Shown piece after piece: positions 19,601 through 31,840 of a DNA stretch of 64,000 nucleotides. Numbering within the stretch: position 1 is the stretch's first letter; each line of letters starts with the position of its first letter. The stretch is from Prosopocoilus inquinatus (taxonomy: Eukaryota; Arthropoda; Insecta; Coleoptera; Lucanidae), in contig CM069872.1 of NCBI GenBank assembly GCA_036172665.1, forward strand, positions 38,240,101 to 38,304,100, in the 5' to 3' direction. The translations under genes were made by a program, and so were the position numbers. The notes beneath the pieces were generated by a model, which saw nothing but the letters and a program-made list of their open reading frames with translations, made no database searches and was not told where the DNA came from.

Positions 19601-21252
19601 AAGACATGGAATACTTCCACAGTACTCTGGATCAATGAGTTGAAAACTCCATGTTTTGATATACTCCTAAATTTTTCAGTTTTTGTTTTTAAATTATTTT
19701 TTTCCAAGTCTTTGCTATTTAACGTGCATTTGTATACAGCCCTAACAATTTTCTATTAATAAATAATAATAGTAATCAAAAATATGCCTGCAGAGTTCAA
19801 TATGAAAAAATATACAGCATGAGCAATAAATTGTGATTGTCATTGACTGTCAAAGATTTGGACTTGACTTATATTGCTTGTTTTTTTTTTATTAAAAATA
19901 TGGAGATTCATGTATTAATTTTGAATCTGGGAATAATATCTTAAAGATTTATTTTCGATCCTTTTTTTGGTAAAAACAAAGACACATGAAAACTTTTAAT
20001 TTTTAGAATGAACACTGACGTTTGATTGAGTTTCAGCCCTAATCAATTAACCAATTATCACTGACTTAATTATTGTTTTCTATTAACTTCATTATTCAGA
20101 GCACATGTTAAACCTTTTTGCATATTTTCTTGAAAAATCATTTCTTATCAAGATAAGATATTTATCAAAAAAAATAATAGGTTTCAAACGCAACGCTGAT
20201 TTAAATTTAAAAGCTATTAAACTGCCATCTGCTAAATTATTTTGTAAACAAACATCATCACATTCAAACAAACCGAGGAAATCAACTAACAAGCATTTAA
20301 ATAGCATACAGGATGTTCATGAGAAGACGTTACAATAGCAATCTTTTTATTTGAGTTATTTACAGAGCTATTTAAATTTGAAAAGCCCAACAAATCATTA
20401 AAAAAAAACAAAATCCACATATGTGGAAATCTGAATGAAGCTAAACTAATTTAATTAAACTCACCGCTTCTGTTTTAACTTTAACTGAGGGCTCGTCGTG
20501 ATCAGTGATTTCTTCGACATCGTTTGACGGATTTTCTTCCTCCCAAATAGACAGATCATGATCGCTGCTTGACATGGCATCATTCGAATATGTGTCCTCA
20601 GCGTTGCCGGTAACGCTGACGATTTTCGGGGTCGGGAATGTCTGTTGTGATTGATCGAACTCGTCTATGGGTGGCCGGCCGCGTTTCCGTTTGTTTGGTT
20701 GTTCTGTCGACTTGGGATTTTCCATGACGGTGGAGACGTGTGGTAATGCAGATTGTACTCCGTTTGTGTTGGCCTCGTTGTTGCATTCTTCATCTCGCCA
20801 GGAGACTTCCGCAAGGCCTTTGATTCGTAGCTCTTCGGCAGTTTTGAGAAGCGTAGCCAAGTGACACTAAAATAATTCGTTTGTTTTTTAATTTTGTTAT
20901 TTTATAAGAGGATTGAGGTTAGAAGGGTAAAAACAATTGCTTAATTTTGTGGTGTAGTACTTACGTGGTCAACGTTTATTTCTCCTTTATACATGAATTC
21001 TACCAAGCACTTAATATCTACATATTTAACGTCTTTCATTATAAGAATAGGATCTTTTTCTTCGTATTGTGAGAGTATGGTGTCGAAGTAGGTACTGCAT
21101 GCGGATAAAACGATTTTGTGTGCTTTGATTGTTCGTCCTTCGCAGGCTAAGACAACATCGCAGAAAGCTTCCCTTTCGAGGAGTTGTGAGAACATGGTCT
21201 GCAGGTTGGAGTGATGGTATCTCCATCGCAAGCAGTACTGTTGAGGCAACAT
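16696..21252 (-). CDS. BTB / AT-hook / double Pipsqueak-HTH transcription factor
   Basis: Four coding exons in transcript order are 21252-20965, 20866-20465, 17692-17310 and 17128-16696, phase-consistent, giving 501 residues. Residues 1-110 are a Tramtrack/Bric-a-brac group BTB domain (YCLRWRYHHSNLQ, FCDVVLACEGRTIKAHK, LSACSTYF, VEFMYKGEI), then HLATLLKTAEELRIKGLAE as in that group. KRKRGRPP at about 155-162 is an AT-hook. A serine-rich linker leads to a Pipsqueak-type HTH at about 303-350 (FWEEPFTKRVMDAIKNKN, AAELLGVSYGTLYGRYR) and a second related HTH at 359-403 (LKRKEITLFRAAEQLNVTPQ). BTB dimerises; the HTH and AT-hook bind DNA. It resembles the bab/BtbVII class of nuclear regulators, but the exact ortholog was not settled, so no symbol is given. 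An additional exon in the 2.8-kb intron cannot be excluded. Confidence 0.85.
17693..20464. other. Intron of the BTB factor, no nested gene seen
   Basis: A 2.77-kb intron between the AT-hook exon and the first Pipsqueak-HTH exon. It is AT-rich with scattered short frames, none showing a domain or family resemblance. No clear transposon ends were found. Confidence 0.5.
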
Positions 21253-22423
21253 TTTGTTGTCGAAAGAGTTGGGTTAGTTTTTCAAAGATGTACAGTTAGT
21301 CGTTATTTAATACTGTTATGCGTTTTCCTCTTGGACATAAAATTGTCGATAAAAAAAAATTATGAGTCACCTTTTTTTATTACAATTCCAAAACATTAAA
21401 AAAATAATCAATACTCCAACTGTTTTTTCAATTCTTTTTGAATTTCATGTTTTGCACTGATAAACACAAAAACTCCGCTGAACAACATTATTTGCGTGTA
21501 CACGTAACTTTTCGAGACGCACCGGACACAGTATTTTTACCTCGCACTTTTTGTTTTTCTAAAATTTTGGAGACGCGTATGTAAATGTTCAGTCATTTGG
21601 AAAATTCCAACAAAAAATGTGTCCCTTAGTTTTTTTATGAGTCAGTGAGCCAATAGAAACCACGTAAGACCCCTATAAACCATGTATAGTCTGTAATATT
21701 CGCCGGGCCAAGCCTTTGAGGCAAATCAATACCCGCACGTCTTAAAAAATTCTCCTTGAAAAATCTTCAGAAATCACTAGATTCTTCTGAATTCCTATGC
21801 GTGAACGCGCTACGGACACTAATCGCTTTAAACAGAAGTAACAAACACTTTTTTAGGCTAAGCTAACGGCATCAACTACAAGAAACTTAAAGCCAAAAGG
21901 GGGTCAAAATTTATACTGACTGTACGTTAATTAGGCCTTTCATATTTATTTTTATAAACTTCAGTCTTTTCAAAGCCTGGGAAAAGAAAGAGAAAATACA
22001 TGAACTCCGGCAAGTTCAATGATCGCATAGTTTAATTGTGTGCACATCTAATGCAACACGAACTTGTATAAACAAACTCGCCTTAAACAATAAATTACAA
22101 AGCGGCATTACTAATCTATACGACACCGAACATGAATATTTATTAACTGAAAATAATTTCATCAAATATGAGCGGCGAAACATCTATTTATTTCTAACAA
22201 TTTTGAAAAAGGAGAAACAAGGACGGCACATAAATGTGTGTAGAAAATTCAGTTAATTCTGTGTAAAAACAAAACATCTGCTTCCACTAGACGGCAACGT
22301 CGGTTACTTTTCGATTTAAGATAGTGGCAGTAGCTGTCAAACGACAAACTTAACGGAAAGAAGCGTTTCTAGGTTAAGTTCAAGTCAACCTCCTATATTA
22401 TCAGATTTGCAAACTAAAGGGAA
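21253..22423. promoter_or_regulatory. Divergent intergenic interval, BTB factor / PRPF4
   Basis: About 1.17 kb separates the two start codons. It must contain the PRPF4 promoter just upstream of 22424 and at least part of the BTB gene 5' region, possibly with a non-coding first exon. No motif was assigned. Short frames here have no family resemblance. Confidence 0.45.
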
Positions 22424-25400
22424 ATGTCTGACGACGAGGACGTGGTCTACCATAAGAAACTAAGAACCATACATTATGGTTCCTTGGAAGAAGCAGAAAA
22501 GGCTAGATTGCTCGGTCTTGAAGCAGCAGGAGAAAACAGTGGGGACACCGAAGGCCAGTCGTTTTCTCCCCAAAATGCCCAAATACACACCTCAAATGGT
22601 ATTCCTTTTTTTTATTAAATGAATATTTAAATTATAATCATAATTATTTGCAATTACTTCATTCTATAAGTTTTTTTTAATAAAATAAACTTATATCTTG
22701 AGTTCGCAAAAATGTAAATGATTGCAAATTGTTGGGGATTAACTAGCCTTAGGGATGATGTTATATTGTTAGCAATCCCTAATATTGGACTTTTTACTTG
22801 TTTTCTAAATATGTAAATAAATAATTAAGCACTCATTCACAATAGGAACAGACACAACAGTTTCATAAACATAGTAAATTGTGAATGTAATGTTTTTGTT
22901 ATATTTCTTAATTCTTACATCAATCAGTGTCCTTGTAGCGGTTAATAATGAGACTCTGTCTCTTTTTTAAGTCTTAAGTGTAAGGTATATTGGCATTTGT
23001 ACCAAAAATTTGTTTACATTTGTACAATGTTCTCTGTTCTTAATCATATTTTCTGTTTTGTAAACGGACTTGTAATATCCTCAAAGATTATTATGGAAGC
23101 AATGGTCTCCAGCGATTTTATGGGGTAGATAAATTTAAAAGGTTATAAGAAGCCCAGGCCTAAATTAATGATTTTTTTATTTCTATTCAAAGTAAATCAT
23201 TTTATTTTTGAAGTTAATATGAATATATTAATCCTCTTTGGTTGTAATTATAAAATTAAATACATATTGAATATTTCAAGCAGAATGTAATGGCTGTTCT
23301 AATGGTGTGTTCTTGGACTATATCTCGATAACTACGGAACTTATAAAAAAAGTGTAAAGACATTTTTATTTTAAGTTTTAGAGGTCTCTAATGTAAAATT
23401 ATTTTCATCTCTACAGGGTGAATCAAAACAGTGGTACTGGATAGAACTTTTTTATTTCAAATGGCTGCACCTTACATATGACATCAAATTTGAATTGCCC
23501 ATAAAATTCTACACATTTTTTGTATACCATAATCTATCTAATCTAAAATATCAAATTAAAAATAAATAAAATACGAATAAATATAATAATGGCTGCAAAT
23601 GACAGTTTTTAGACAAAATGTTAAACATCTTTAGAACGGTTTGTCTTAGGCATAGATTATGGTATATAAAAAATGTGTAAAATTTTATAGTCAATTCAAA
23701 TTTGTTATCATATATAGGGTGTCCCACTTGAAATAAAAAAGTTGGAACACAATATTACTGGCTACAAAAATCATGAGATTTTTGCTTTGATGAGTAACAG
23801 AAATACTAAAAATGTTTCTAATGCATTTCAAGACTTGAATTGTTAAACTCTCAAAGTTCGGAATTTTAAAAGAAAATGATAAGAACTGCTGCCCTACATC
23901 ATTCTTGATTTAATTTGACTGTAATTTATAAACAAACATTGATAATTGGGTTTTCTGAGTAACTATTCATTGTGAAACAAGAAATTATTTGAAATATTTT
24001 TGAGCAGGTAACCAATTACAAACATAATTTTATGGATTAGTTATTCACAATATTTAGAGAAAATTCAACAAAAAATCCGTTATTGCATATTTTAAGCAAT
24101 GTTAAGCAAAATTTTAATATGCAACACATGTCAAGAAAACTAATGAATACAATGAAGTTGAAAATGTTCTTATTGTGAAACTTTTTTAAATTTATTCTGA
24201 TGTAAGGGATGGCGTGACTATTAAAAATTGTTCAGACTTAATTTTCTTTTCTTCAAAATCTTTCAAATCTTTTATATTTATCTACTAATTTAACACCGAG
24301 ATCAAACTTTATGTGAATAATTTCACCTTATAAATCCTTTGTTCCTTTCACCCCCCACATTTTACAGATCTATCCTATGAATTTATTTTTAAAGTCCTGT
24401 AAAGCACTCGAGGTGATTATTTATTTAAAAAATTCATTTTCTTATACAAAAGATGACGTTTGAAAATTATTCAAATAAAAAGCTAATTATATTGTAGAAT
24501 ACATGGAACTGGAAGATGCTATGTCCAAAGATAAACAAGCACTATTGGAGGAATTCGAAAGAAGAAGAAAAGCCAGATCAATAAACGTATCCACTGACGA
24601 TGCAGAAGTTAAACGAAACCTTCGACAACTTGGCGAGCCAATTTGCTTGTTCGGTGAGGGCCCTGCCGAGAGGCGGAACCGGCTTCGAGACATACTATCC
24701 TGGTAAGCTTTAATTCCCTCGCGAGCTTTTGCAAAAATGCTATGAATTCAGCATAGGTGAAGATGCCATCATCCGAAAGGAAGTTGAGGAAGAAAAGAAA
24801 CTCATGGAAAAGGATCAAGAAACGACATGGTATCATGAAGGACCAGAGTCCCTGAAGATCGCAAGGCTATGGATTGCCGAGTATTCTTTACCAAGAGCGA
24901 AAGCTCGTTTGGAAGAGGCTCGCAATGTTGTTAATTTGCCCTCGGCAACAAAGACTGCGAAAATGCAAGAGATTCAAAAAAGGCTGCAGATGTTATCAAT
25001 TTATAGCAGTCAGGTTGGTGATACCAGACCGATTTCGTATTGTCAGTTTAGCCCGAATTCACAGTTGTTAGCAACAGGTTCATGGTATGCACTTTTGGTT
25101 ATTTATTTGTAAGAAATATGCATAATTATTCATATTTGTAGGAGTGGTTTGTGTAAAGTCTGGTCTGTCCCGCATTGTCAGTTGAAGCAGACACTACGGG
25201 GTCACACCTGCAATGTTGGAGCAATTGTTTTTCATCCTAAAGCAACCGTCAGTCAAGAAGAGACGATATGTAACATGGCTTCTTGTGCATCTGATGGTTC
25301 TGTGAAGTTATGGGATTTTAAAAGGTAAAATTCTTCAAGACTCATTCAAAGCATTATTACCTTGGTTTGCTTGTATAAATTTACAAGAATTTCTTTTTGT

Positions 25401-26118
25401 AATCCTGAAATATTCTGTTTTTTAGTGAAGAACCTATAGCCGATATTGAGGGTCACATGCCCCACAGAGTCTCTCGTTTAGCATTCCATCCTTCAGGCCG
25501 ATTTTTAGGAACTTGCTGTTTTGATTGCTCTTGGCGATTATGGGATTTACAGCAGTGTGCCGAGGTTTTACATCAAGAAGGTCATGGGAAACCCGTATAT
25601 TGCATCAGTTTTCAAGTCGATGGTTCTGTATGTGCTACTGGGTAAAGCAACTCTTACCTTAACGTTTATAAGAAATGTTATTATGCAATTTTTACAGTGG
25701 ATTAGATGCTTTTGGAAGAGTGTGGGATTTGAGAACGGGTCGGTGCATCATGTTCATGGAAGGCCATCTGAAGGCGATTTATGGCATAGATTTTTCACCA
25801 AACGGTTTTCATATTGCCACATCTAGTGATGATAATACTTGTAAAATATGGGACTTGAGGAAGCGATCTGTTTTATACACCATTCCGGCACACACTAGTT
25901 TAATATCTGACGTTAAATACCAGAAGGACTTTGGTGATTATTTAGTTACTTCATCATACGACAATACAACAAAAATTTGGACAAACAGGACTTGGCAGCC
26001 TCTTAAAACCTTATCAGGACACGATGGAAAAGTTATGTGTTGCGATATATCACCAGATAATCAGTATATAGCCACTAGCTCTTACGATCGTACTTTTAAA
26101 TTGTGGGCACCAGAATGA
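22424..26118 (+). CDS. PRPF4: U4/U6 small nuclear ribonucleoprotein Prp4 (PRPF4)
   Basis: Six exons, 22424-22598, 24498-24702, 24752-25084, 25142-25324, 25426-25641 and 25698-26118, in frame for 510 residues (human about 520). PRPF4 is the WD40 scaffold of the U4/U6 di-snRNP, binding PRPF3 and PPIH in the tri-snRNP needed for spliceosome assembly. The N-terminus has the family signature HYGSLEE. The splicing-factor-motif segment with [18 protein letters not shown] and [20 protein letters not shown] lies at about 76-125, and [20 protein letters not shown] just before the propeller. Seven WD repeats fill the C-terminal 320 residues, with dipeptides such as WDFK, WDLQ, WDLR and KLWAPE at the end. 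Intron 1 is 1.9 kb; the others are 49-101 bp. It ends 87 bp from the convergent COG7 stop. Confidence 0.95.
23413..23747. repeat. Foldback MITE with ACAGGGTG-type ends in PRPF4 intron 1
   Basis: The left end is TACAGGGTGAATCAAAACAG and the right part carries AGGGTGTCCCACTTGAAATA in direct order. The inner arms are inverted: ACACATTTTTTGTATACCAT with ATGGTATATAAAAAATGTGT and TCAAATTTGAATTG with CAATTCAAATTTG, centred near 23580. Similar CAGGGTGTC ends occur at 36436, 50826 and 62902. Confidence 0.65.
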
Positions 26119-26205
26119 TGGCAACTATGATTTGTTTTTGATTAATTCTATTTTTTTTAATGTAAACATAAATGTAGATTAAATTGACTGGATACATTTT
26201 GAATT

Positions 26206-28719
26206 TTAAGACGATGTTATATTGCGCATTTGACGAACTGCTGCAACATATCTTGCAGAACATCCGGATGCTTGGGCCTGGTATTGATCTGCTGGTAATT
26301 TCAACAAAACAACCAACTGCTTTAAATTGTCTGTTAAACTCAAACCTAAATCTTCCAATACATTTCCCAAATAATCTAAAAAGAGATACTATTAAGCTTC
26401 ATGTACACACAAATATATTTAACCGATATGTACTTATGTCATGAGCAAGTTGTCTGCTTGCAGAAGGACTAAGTTCATATATTGATAGTATTTGATCACT
26501 GTAACTTTGGCATATTCCCCGTGCAATGATTCCTAAGAAAACGTTAGTTAAAGCACCTTCAGCGTCAGCTGCATTAGTATATTCTTGATCAGCAGCTTTA
26601 AGTGCACAGCTCAGCGAAGGATTTTCTCGCAACAAAAATGGTTCCAGGTGTTGAGGCAAAGTCATAAGATATTGCCCAATCTTGACAGAAAGTAGCTTTT
26701 ACTCCAAACTGCAAAATTAAAAAAAAAAAAACGTACCTGCGTAATATACTCCTGAGGTGAAAAACTGTAATCTGGTAATTCTGCTAAATGAAAATTCGAG
26801 TCGGCAAATTGTGCCCAAACTTTCGAAGACTGCACCGTGTTCAATTGCAGTACAACTGGGGAAATTATAACCTGGTAAGTCGTGTGATGTACATCGGAGC
26901 ATAATTTTGTAAACTCCGTGAGGACATGGTCAAGCAAAGACAACCTGGTTCCCTCAGTAACACATTTCACCAGCGAATCATATTCTTTTCTTTCAGATAC
27001 ATTTAGTAATAGCAGTTTATATTCAACTGCAGCGTTATTCTTGTTGAATTCCAACACAGACGTCGTAAGATCATTTTCGAGCTTTTGCAAATTCAATAAG
27101 ACCTCACCAGCATTTTGCAATAAGGAAAGACACAGTTGAAACGTTTTCCAGTCTTCTGTGTTCTTTTTATTTCTATCAATCTGCCTTAGTGCCACTCTGT
27201 ATTGATCAGCATAGCTCAGCAGAAACCCGCGCAATGCCTTCAACAAACCACAATAACCACAGTTCTCTGTGATTTGTTCGCAGCGTTTTTTCGCTTCTCT
27301 TGCTAAATCTATCACCGATGGTATTGTTAACCCCAAAGCCTGGATAGTATCCGGCAAATCTTCTTTAATGCATTTAATAAGTGAGAGTTTCTGTGTGAGA
27401 ATCGTCTGCTCGTACGCACCATAATTTGAGACATAAGACACGAGTGGATTGTAAATTACTTGAAGTAAGGGGGTGTATTTGTCTTTGGAAATTTTGCCTT
27501 GCAAGTTAATCATATTCATTAAGTTTTCAGCAAACTGCTGCATTACTAATTTAATTTCTTGTATGAAAAGCAACTTGTCAGGCTGCTGTTTTATTGCTGC
27601 GTCGATACACTCATTCAAACTTGGATCGAGACTGGCTGTGACGTCCGTATAAATTTCTATCAGAGAATCTACTGCCGAGTGGTTTACGAAGACTTGAGTA
27701 AACCATTTACACTGGGCATGCCAGTTTGAAATCAGTATATCATAAAAATTATGTATTAATTGCACTAGAGTTTCGTCTTGTTCAATTTCTAGTTGGTTTC
27801 GCCATTTTTTTAATAAAACATCCTTCTGACATTTGTTGTAATACTTTAGTAACTGAGGCAATCTTTCAATTGCGAGGAATATTTTCGCAAACTTAACTGA
27901 TTGTTCTATAAGGAACAAAATATAAATAAGTAAATAAGAATATTAATAAAGTTACCGATGTTATTAGTGGTAAATGCTTGTACAATCGAAGGACTTGCAA
28001 TCGCTTCTAAGCGATTTTTCAGGCCTTCCAATTGTAATTTGCGATCTTCATAATCATGAACATTTACCAGTAGCTTTAAAGATTGTTGCATGCTGACGAG
28101 TTTTGACGAAATGCTTTCTATGTTCTTCGAATCAAATGTCTCTTCCAAATCATTTACTGCATATTTAAATTATATTAAAAAAATTAAATAAAATTGCGTG
28201 GTTGATTAAACTTACCTAAGACAGTCCAATTGTCACTTTCATGTAAACCCTGCTTGGCAATCAAAAGTTGATTTTTAATATCGTCAAGTTTCTGTATGGT
28301 ACTTATTGAACTGCCTGTATCTTGTTCGATTTTGATTATTTCATTTTTGACGAAGGCCATCTTTTCACGTAGCAGTATTGCTTCTTGCTGTAGGTTTTTT
28401 GTATCCCTGATTATTTTTGGCAGCGACATAAAGACTTGTTGGCTTGTTTCTTCTAATGCAGTGTTTACTTGTTGTACATAGAGCTGGAGCTTCATGACCA
28501 AAGACATCGAATAATTCTATATAAATAATAAAAAAAAGTGAATCGGGAATGATTTCATTTTTTTAGTAACTGACCTCCTTTTTCTCTTGTGCATTGGACT
28601 GTTTGAGAACATTGTTTACCCATGCTTTAGTATCGAAGTTTTCATCCGAAAACGCACTGATATCCTAAAATTATTATTTAATGATACAAAGCATACTTTT
28701 GCTTTTTCTGTGATACCAT
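26206..28719 (-). CDS. COG7: Conserved oligomeric Golgi complex subunit 7 (COG7)
   Basis: Seven coding exons in transcript order are 28719-28717, 28664-28575, 28516-28216, 28156-27956, 27905-26737, 26680-26434 and 26375-26206, giving 726 residues (human 770). COG7 belongs to lobe B of the COG tether, which recycles vesicles within the Golgi and maintains glycosylation enzymes. Conserved landmarks are DISAFSDENFDTKAWVN at the start, SLVMKLQLYVQQVN, LKNRLEAIASPSIVQAFT, CGYCGLLKALRGFL, IGQYLMTLPQHLEPFL and ELSPSASRQLAHDI, all typical of the helical COG7 family. The initiator exon contributes only the ATG before a 52-bp intron. That choice is supported because it yields the family's Met-Asp start; the alternative is Met at 28507, which would drop the conserved N-terminus. 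Confidence 0.93.
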
Positions 28720-29036
28720 TTTTGATGTACGGGAAGAAATTTTCTTAAATGTTAGTGGACTGCGATTTACTTAATTAACCCTGGAATTCGTCTTTACAGC
28801 TACTGACATTCTAAAAATTATCATTAAATGCATCAAAATTATTATTAGACGTTTAAATTAATAAATTATTTGCGTATTTTTTGATTCAAAGCATTAAAAT
28901 TTGACATCTCAAAAGACAGGTTAATTTTGTAATTTGCAACGTCAAACGTCACTACCAACGCAATGTTGCCAATATTAGAACCAGTAGACTCGGCTGCCAA
29001 CTTTGTTAAATAAAATTTCCTAGGTCCGTTCATATT
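28720..29036. other. Upstream region of COG7
   Basis: Short AT-rich interval containing the presumed COG7 promoter. No coding signal or clear core element is visible. Confidence 0.4.
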
Positions 29037-29479
29037 TTGGTAGAGTCTAGCTCCACGCTAACGTGGAGTGTAAAAGTATTTAAAATGCAAATGAATTATA
29101 GCGTTTTCTACTGGTATGCACTGAGTTTTTTGATGTTCGACTTTAGTGCAATTTGGCACTCATTTCAGGCAAAGAAACTGCACTCCCAGTGGAATACAAT
29201 TTTAAGCTGCTTTTCCTGTTCTGGAGATTTAGAGAATTGGCTGTTTCTGAATTGCTGTCATTGGCAATCGCAGCAATCCCCAAATACCCAATCCTCCAAG
29301 CAGCTTTAAGCTGCTTTCGAAATTTGGAGAATTGGACATTTGGGGATTCCTTTCGATGGCTTTCGTCGTTCACTGGGCGAAAGTTATTGGTTACCGTTGA
29401 TCACCTGATAATAAAAACCAATTGCAGTAATCCTCAAATACCCAATCTTCCAAGCAGGAGAAACAGCTTTACTATATCG

Positions 29480-29930
29480 GTCTTAGATAAGGAAAGAGAG
29501 AGGATAGCGCACAAGCAAAGCAAAACTGTTACCACTTGGGTCCAAAGCCAGAAATATGCAAAAAATACCAGAAACATGAACGGTATTTTTTATGGCATGT
29601 TTCATGCTCATCAACCTAAGTGCTAAAATCACGCCACATTCATTATAAATATATTTTGGGTATACGGTGTTGCTATCGTTGATTTTGAAGAAAATTCAAT
29701 GTGGATGAGGTTCTTTAACCTGTGAAATGTTACTCCAGGCTCTTCTCGAGCTGGCTTTTGCACTAATTTGTACACATTACAACATTGTTTCTATAAACTA
29801 TCACTAACTGTTTAATTCATTGTTAAAATAATTCTTTGGACCCAAATCCATGGAGAAATGGTAACAGTTTCCTCTCATATATTGGATACGGCGTGCACTA
29901 TTCTCTCTCTTTCCTTATCTTTAATACCTA
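29480..29930. repeat. Inverted repeat with about 75-bp arms
   Basis: The left arm at about 29480-29553 (GATAAGGAAAGAGAGAGGAT, AACTGTTACCACTTGGGTCC) is mirrored by the right arm at about 29836-29930 (GGACCCAAATCCATGGAG, GGTAACAGTTT, ATTCTCTCTCTTTCCTTATC). The roughly 280-bp spacer has no coding content. It is probably a non-autonomous DNA element. Confidence 0.7.
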
Positions 29931-30399
29931 ACCTCAAAAAAATGAATTTAAATGATTTAAATGCATTTGATAAACAACTTCGAAACGAAATGAATTTGTT
30001 TAATAAGATTTTATGTAGATTATTTAACATAAAATTGGAAACAGATACAGAAAAGTAGCAAATATTTGTACAATTGTAGGGCAAGACGTTATTTTTATCG
30101 TAAGATTTACTACAACTGTTCGAATATTTGCTACTTTTTCTTATCTGGTTCCTATTTTATTACCATTAATGAAAGAATTTCATTCTTTTCTGTGTATAGC
30201 GAGGGCCACTTTTTCTGCACTCAATGCGACATTTAGGAGTGCTCGTGCGCCAGTGGAATACAAAACACTTAAAAACTGCAATTGTCAAATGCCAGTGGAA
30301 TGTAACTTTTGCACTGAATGCGAGAAAGTGCAACCAGCGAAAAACTATTAGTTTTTCCAATAGTTTTACGTATGTATAAATACGGTGTTTGAAGACAGT

Positions 30400-30500
30400 T
30401 GATAGTAGGAAAGCCGGTAACCGACGTGGTAAAGCAGCGAACTGACGAGCATGTTTTCTGGTTTTGATCCTCTGACGGTATTGCTTATTTTTTTATTTTT
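30400..30500 (+). repeat. Possible tRNA-derived SINE head
   Basis: CGACGTGGTAAAGCAG resembles a pol III A box and GGTTTTGATCC, 23 bases further on, resembles a B box. A T-rich run follows. It does not fold into a complete cloverleaf, so it is not called a tRNA gene. Confidence 0.35.
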
Positions 30501-31013
30501 TGATAATATAAGAATTAGAACTATTTAACTAATTAAATTATCTGAGGATTTCACCACCTCCCTTCCATGAGCTTTCATGAGCTAGCTTTTTTAAATCCTC
30601 AATTACTTGACATGGTTCTCCTCACTACCTCGTTCCTTTTACAGTCGGTAATCCACTAATCTAAACTGAGGCTGTACATATAAAGTGCTTTCTTTCTCTT
30701 AAAAGTTTGATTCGTGTTTCAAATAGTTTGGACCAGAATTTCGTAATTGTTACAACAAAACACCTGACATGAATTTTTGATTGACAGTTCATTTGTAAAT
30801 AACTACAAATCAATCCAAGCAAGTTTTAAAAATAAAGAGATTGAAGGAAAAGAATGTCTGTTTTTGAAACAAAACACATTTGGATCACGATTTTGTGAGC
30901 GAAAGAAATCACCTATAATGTAAAACGAAAGCAGCTTTTGTTTCATGAAGAAGGCAATAGTAAGTTTCTAATGCTGGGTTTTCACACCTCCGGCATTCGG
31001 AATCCTCATCGGG

Positions 31014-31080
31014 ATTGGTTGATTTAAAATTTTTCAACGTTTCAACATTCAGAAACATTAAAAATTAAATCAACCAATCA
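31014..31080. repeat. Short hairpin
   Basis: ATTGGTTGATTTAAAATTTT and the mirrored AATTAAATCAACCAAT flank a loop of about 25 bases. It probably marks the core of a small MITE whose ends are not resolved. Confidence 0.6.
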
Positions 31081-31566
31081 CGGACAGAATAAATCAACAC
31101 ACTTCAGGCAGCAACATTAGCGATCTTTTTTCTACCTGTCCTTGTCGCACAATAAACTCCATGTAGTGACAAAAGACACAGTCGAAAGTTTGTTATTCAA
31201 TGTGACGTTCCACAAATGACAATTTATTGTTGCTGACATGACCTAATACATTTTTGACTAAACAGCCGTAAACTACTAGCTACAACCATCGAATTTCGGA
31301 ATTCTCTAAAACTGTCAGTTTTCTTGTTGCTCTTGCGATATTTGTATTTGTCATCTTTGTTACACAATAAACTCATAATGGGATGGCGTTACCAGAACAC
31401 GTAAGCTTAAGGTGACGTAAATGTGTTGATTACAGTACCTTAGTCAGTAGGGGATACTCTAGTTCAAGAGCTGGAAATCTTTTCTCTGTGGAAGGTCATT
31501 TATAATTTCGAAGCCCCGTGGATAATTGATAAAAATAAAAGCAATAAATAATCTTCAACGCGTTTA

Positions 31567-31683
31567 AGCGATATGCGACCCAGAGCGGAAACGGCGCAGC
31601 AGCGGGCGCGGTGGCGGTGCGGCCATAAGCAGAACAAAAAATTCCGCCACCGCGCTTGCTCTGGTTTGCGCCTCACCTTAAAT
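31567..31683. repeat. GC-rich hairpin MITE, copy 1
   Basis: The ends TTTAAGCGATATGCGACCCA and GGTTTGCGCCTCACCTTAAA are imperfect inverted repeats. The body contains GCGCGGTGGCGGTGCGGCC and the mirrored CCGCCACCGCGC. A related copy with the same GCCACCGCGCCG and CCAGAGCGG words lies at 37836-37950. The GC content is sharply above that of the surroundings. Confidence 0.65.
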
Positions 31684-31840
31684 TGGATCGCACTTGAAAG
31701 CAGTGGAAGGCCGCAGGTTCTCCGCCCCGCCCTAGTAACTTAAAATTTACTAGTTTTATTTTATTTGGGAAAATTTTCTCATTCTCTATTACAGATATTA
31801 CAAAAAGATTACAGTAAAAGGTTGAAAAAGTTAAAGTAAA

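Larger units (their letters stand above)
29037..31566. other. Repeat-rich intergenic region, no gene supported
   Basis: Several modules recur in both orientations. CCCAAATACCCAATCCTCCA-like words appear at about 29280, 29308-29345 (inverted) and 29432. CCAGTGGAATACAA-type words appear at about 29187, 30251 and 30291. The frames at 29037-29626 and 30169-30360 cover these repeats and show no protein family, so they are not called. Items distinct enough to name are listed separately. Confidence 0.5.

Noticed and set aside
29037..29626. Two overlapping plus-strand frames
   Set aside because: They lie across mirrored and repeated modules and show no protein family.
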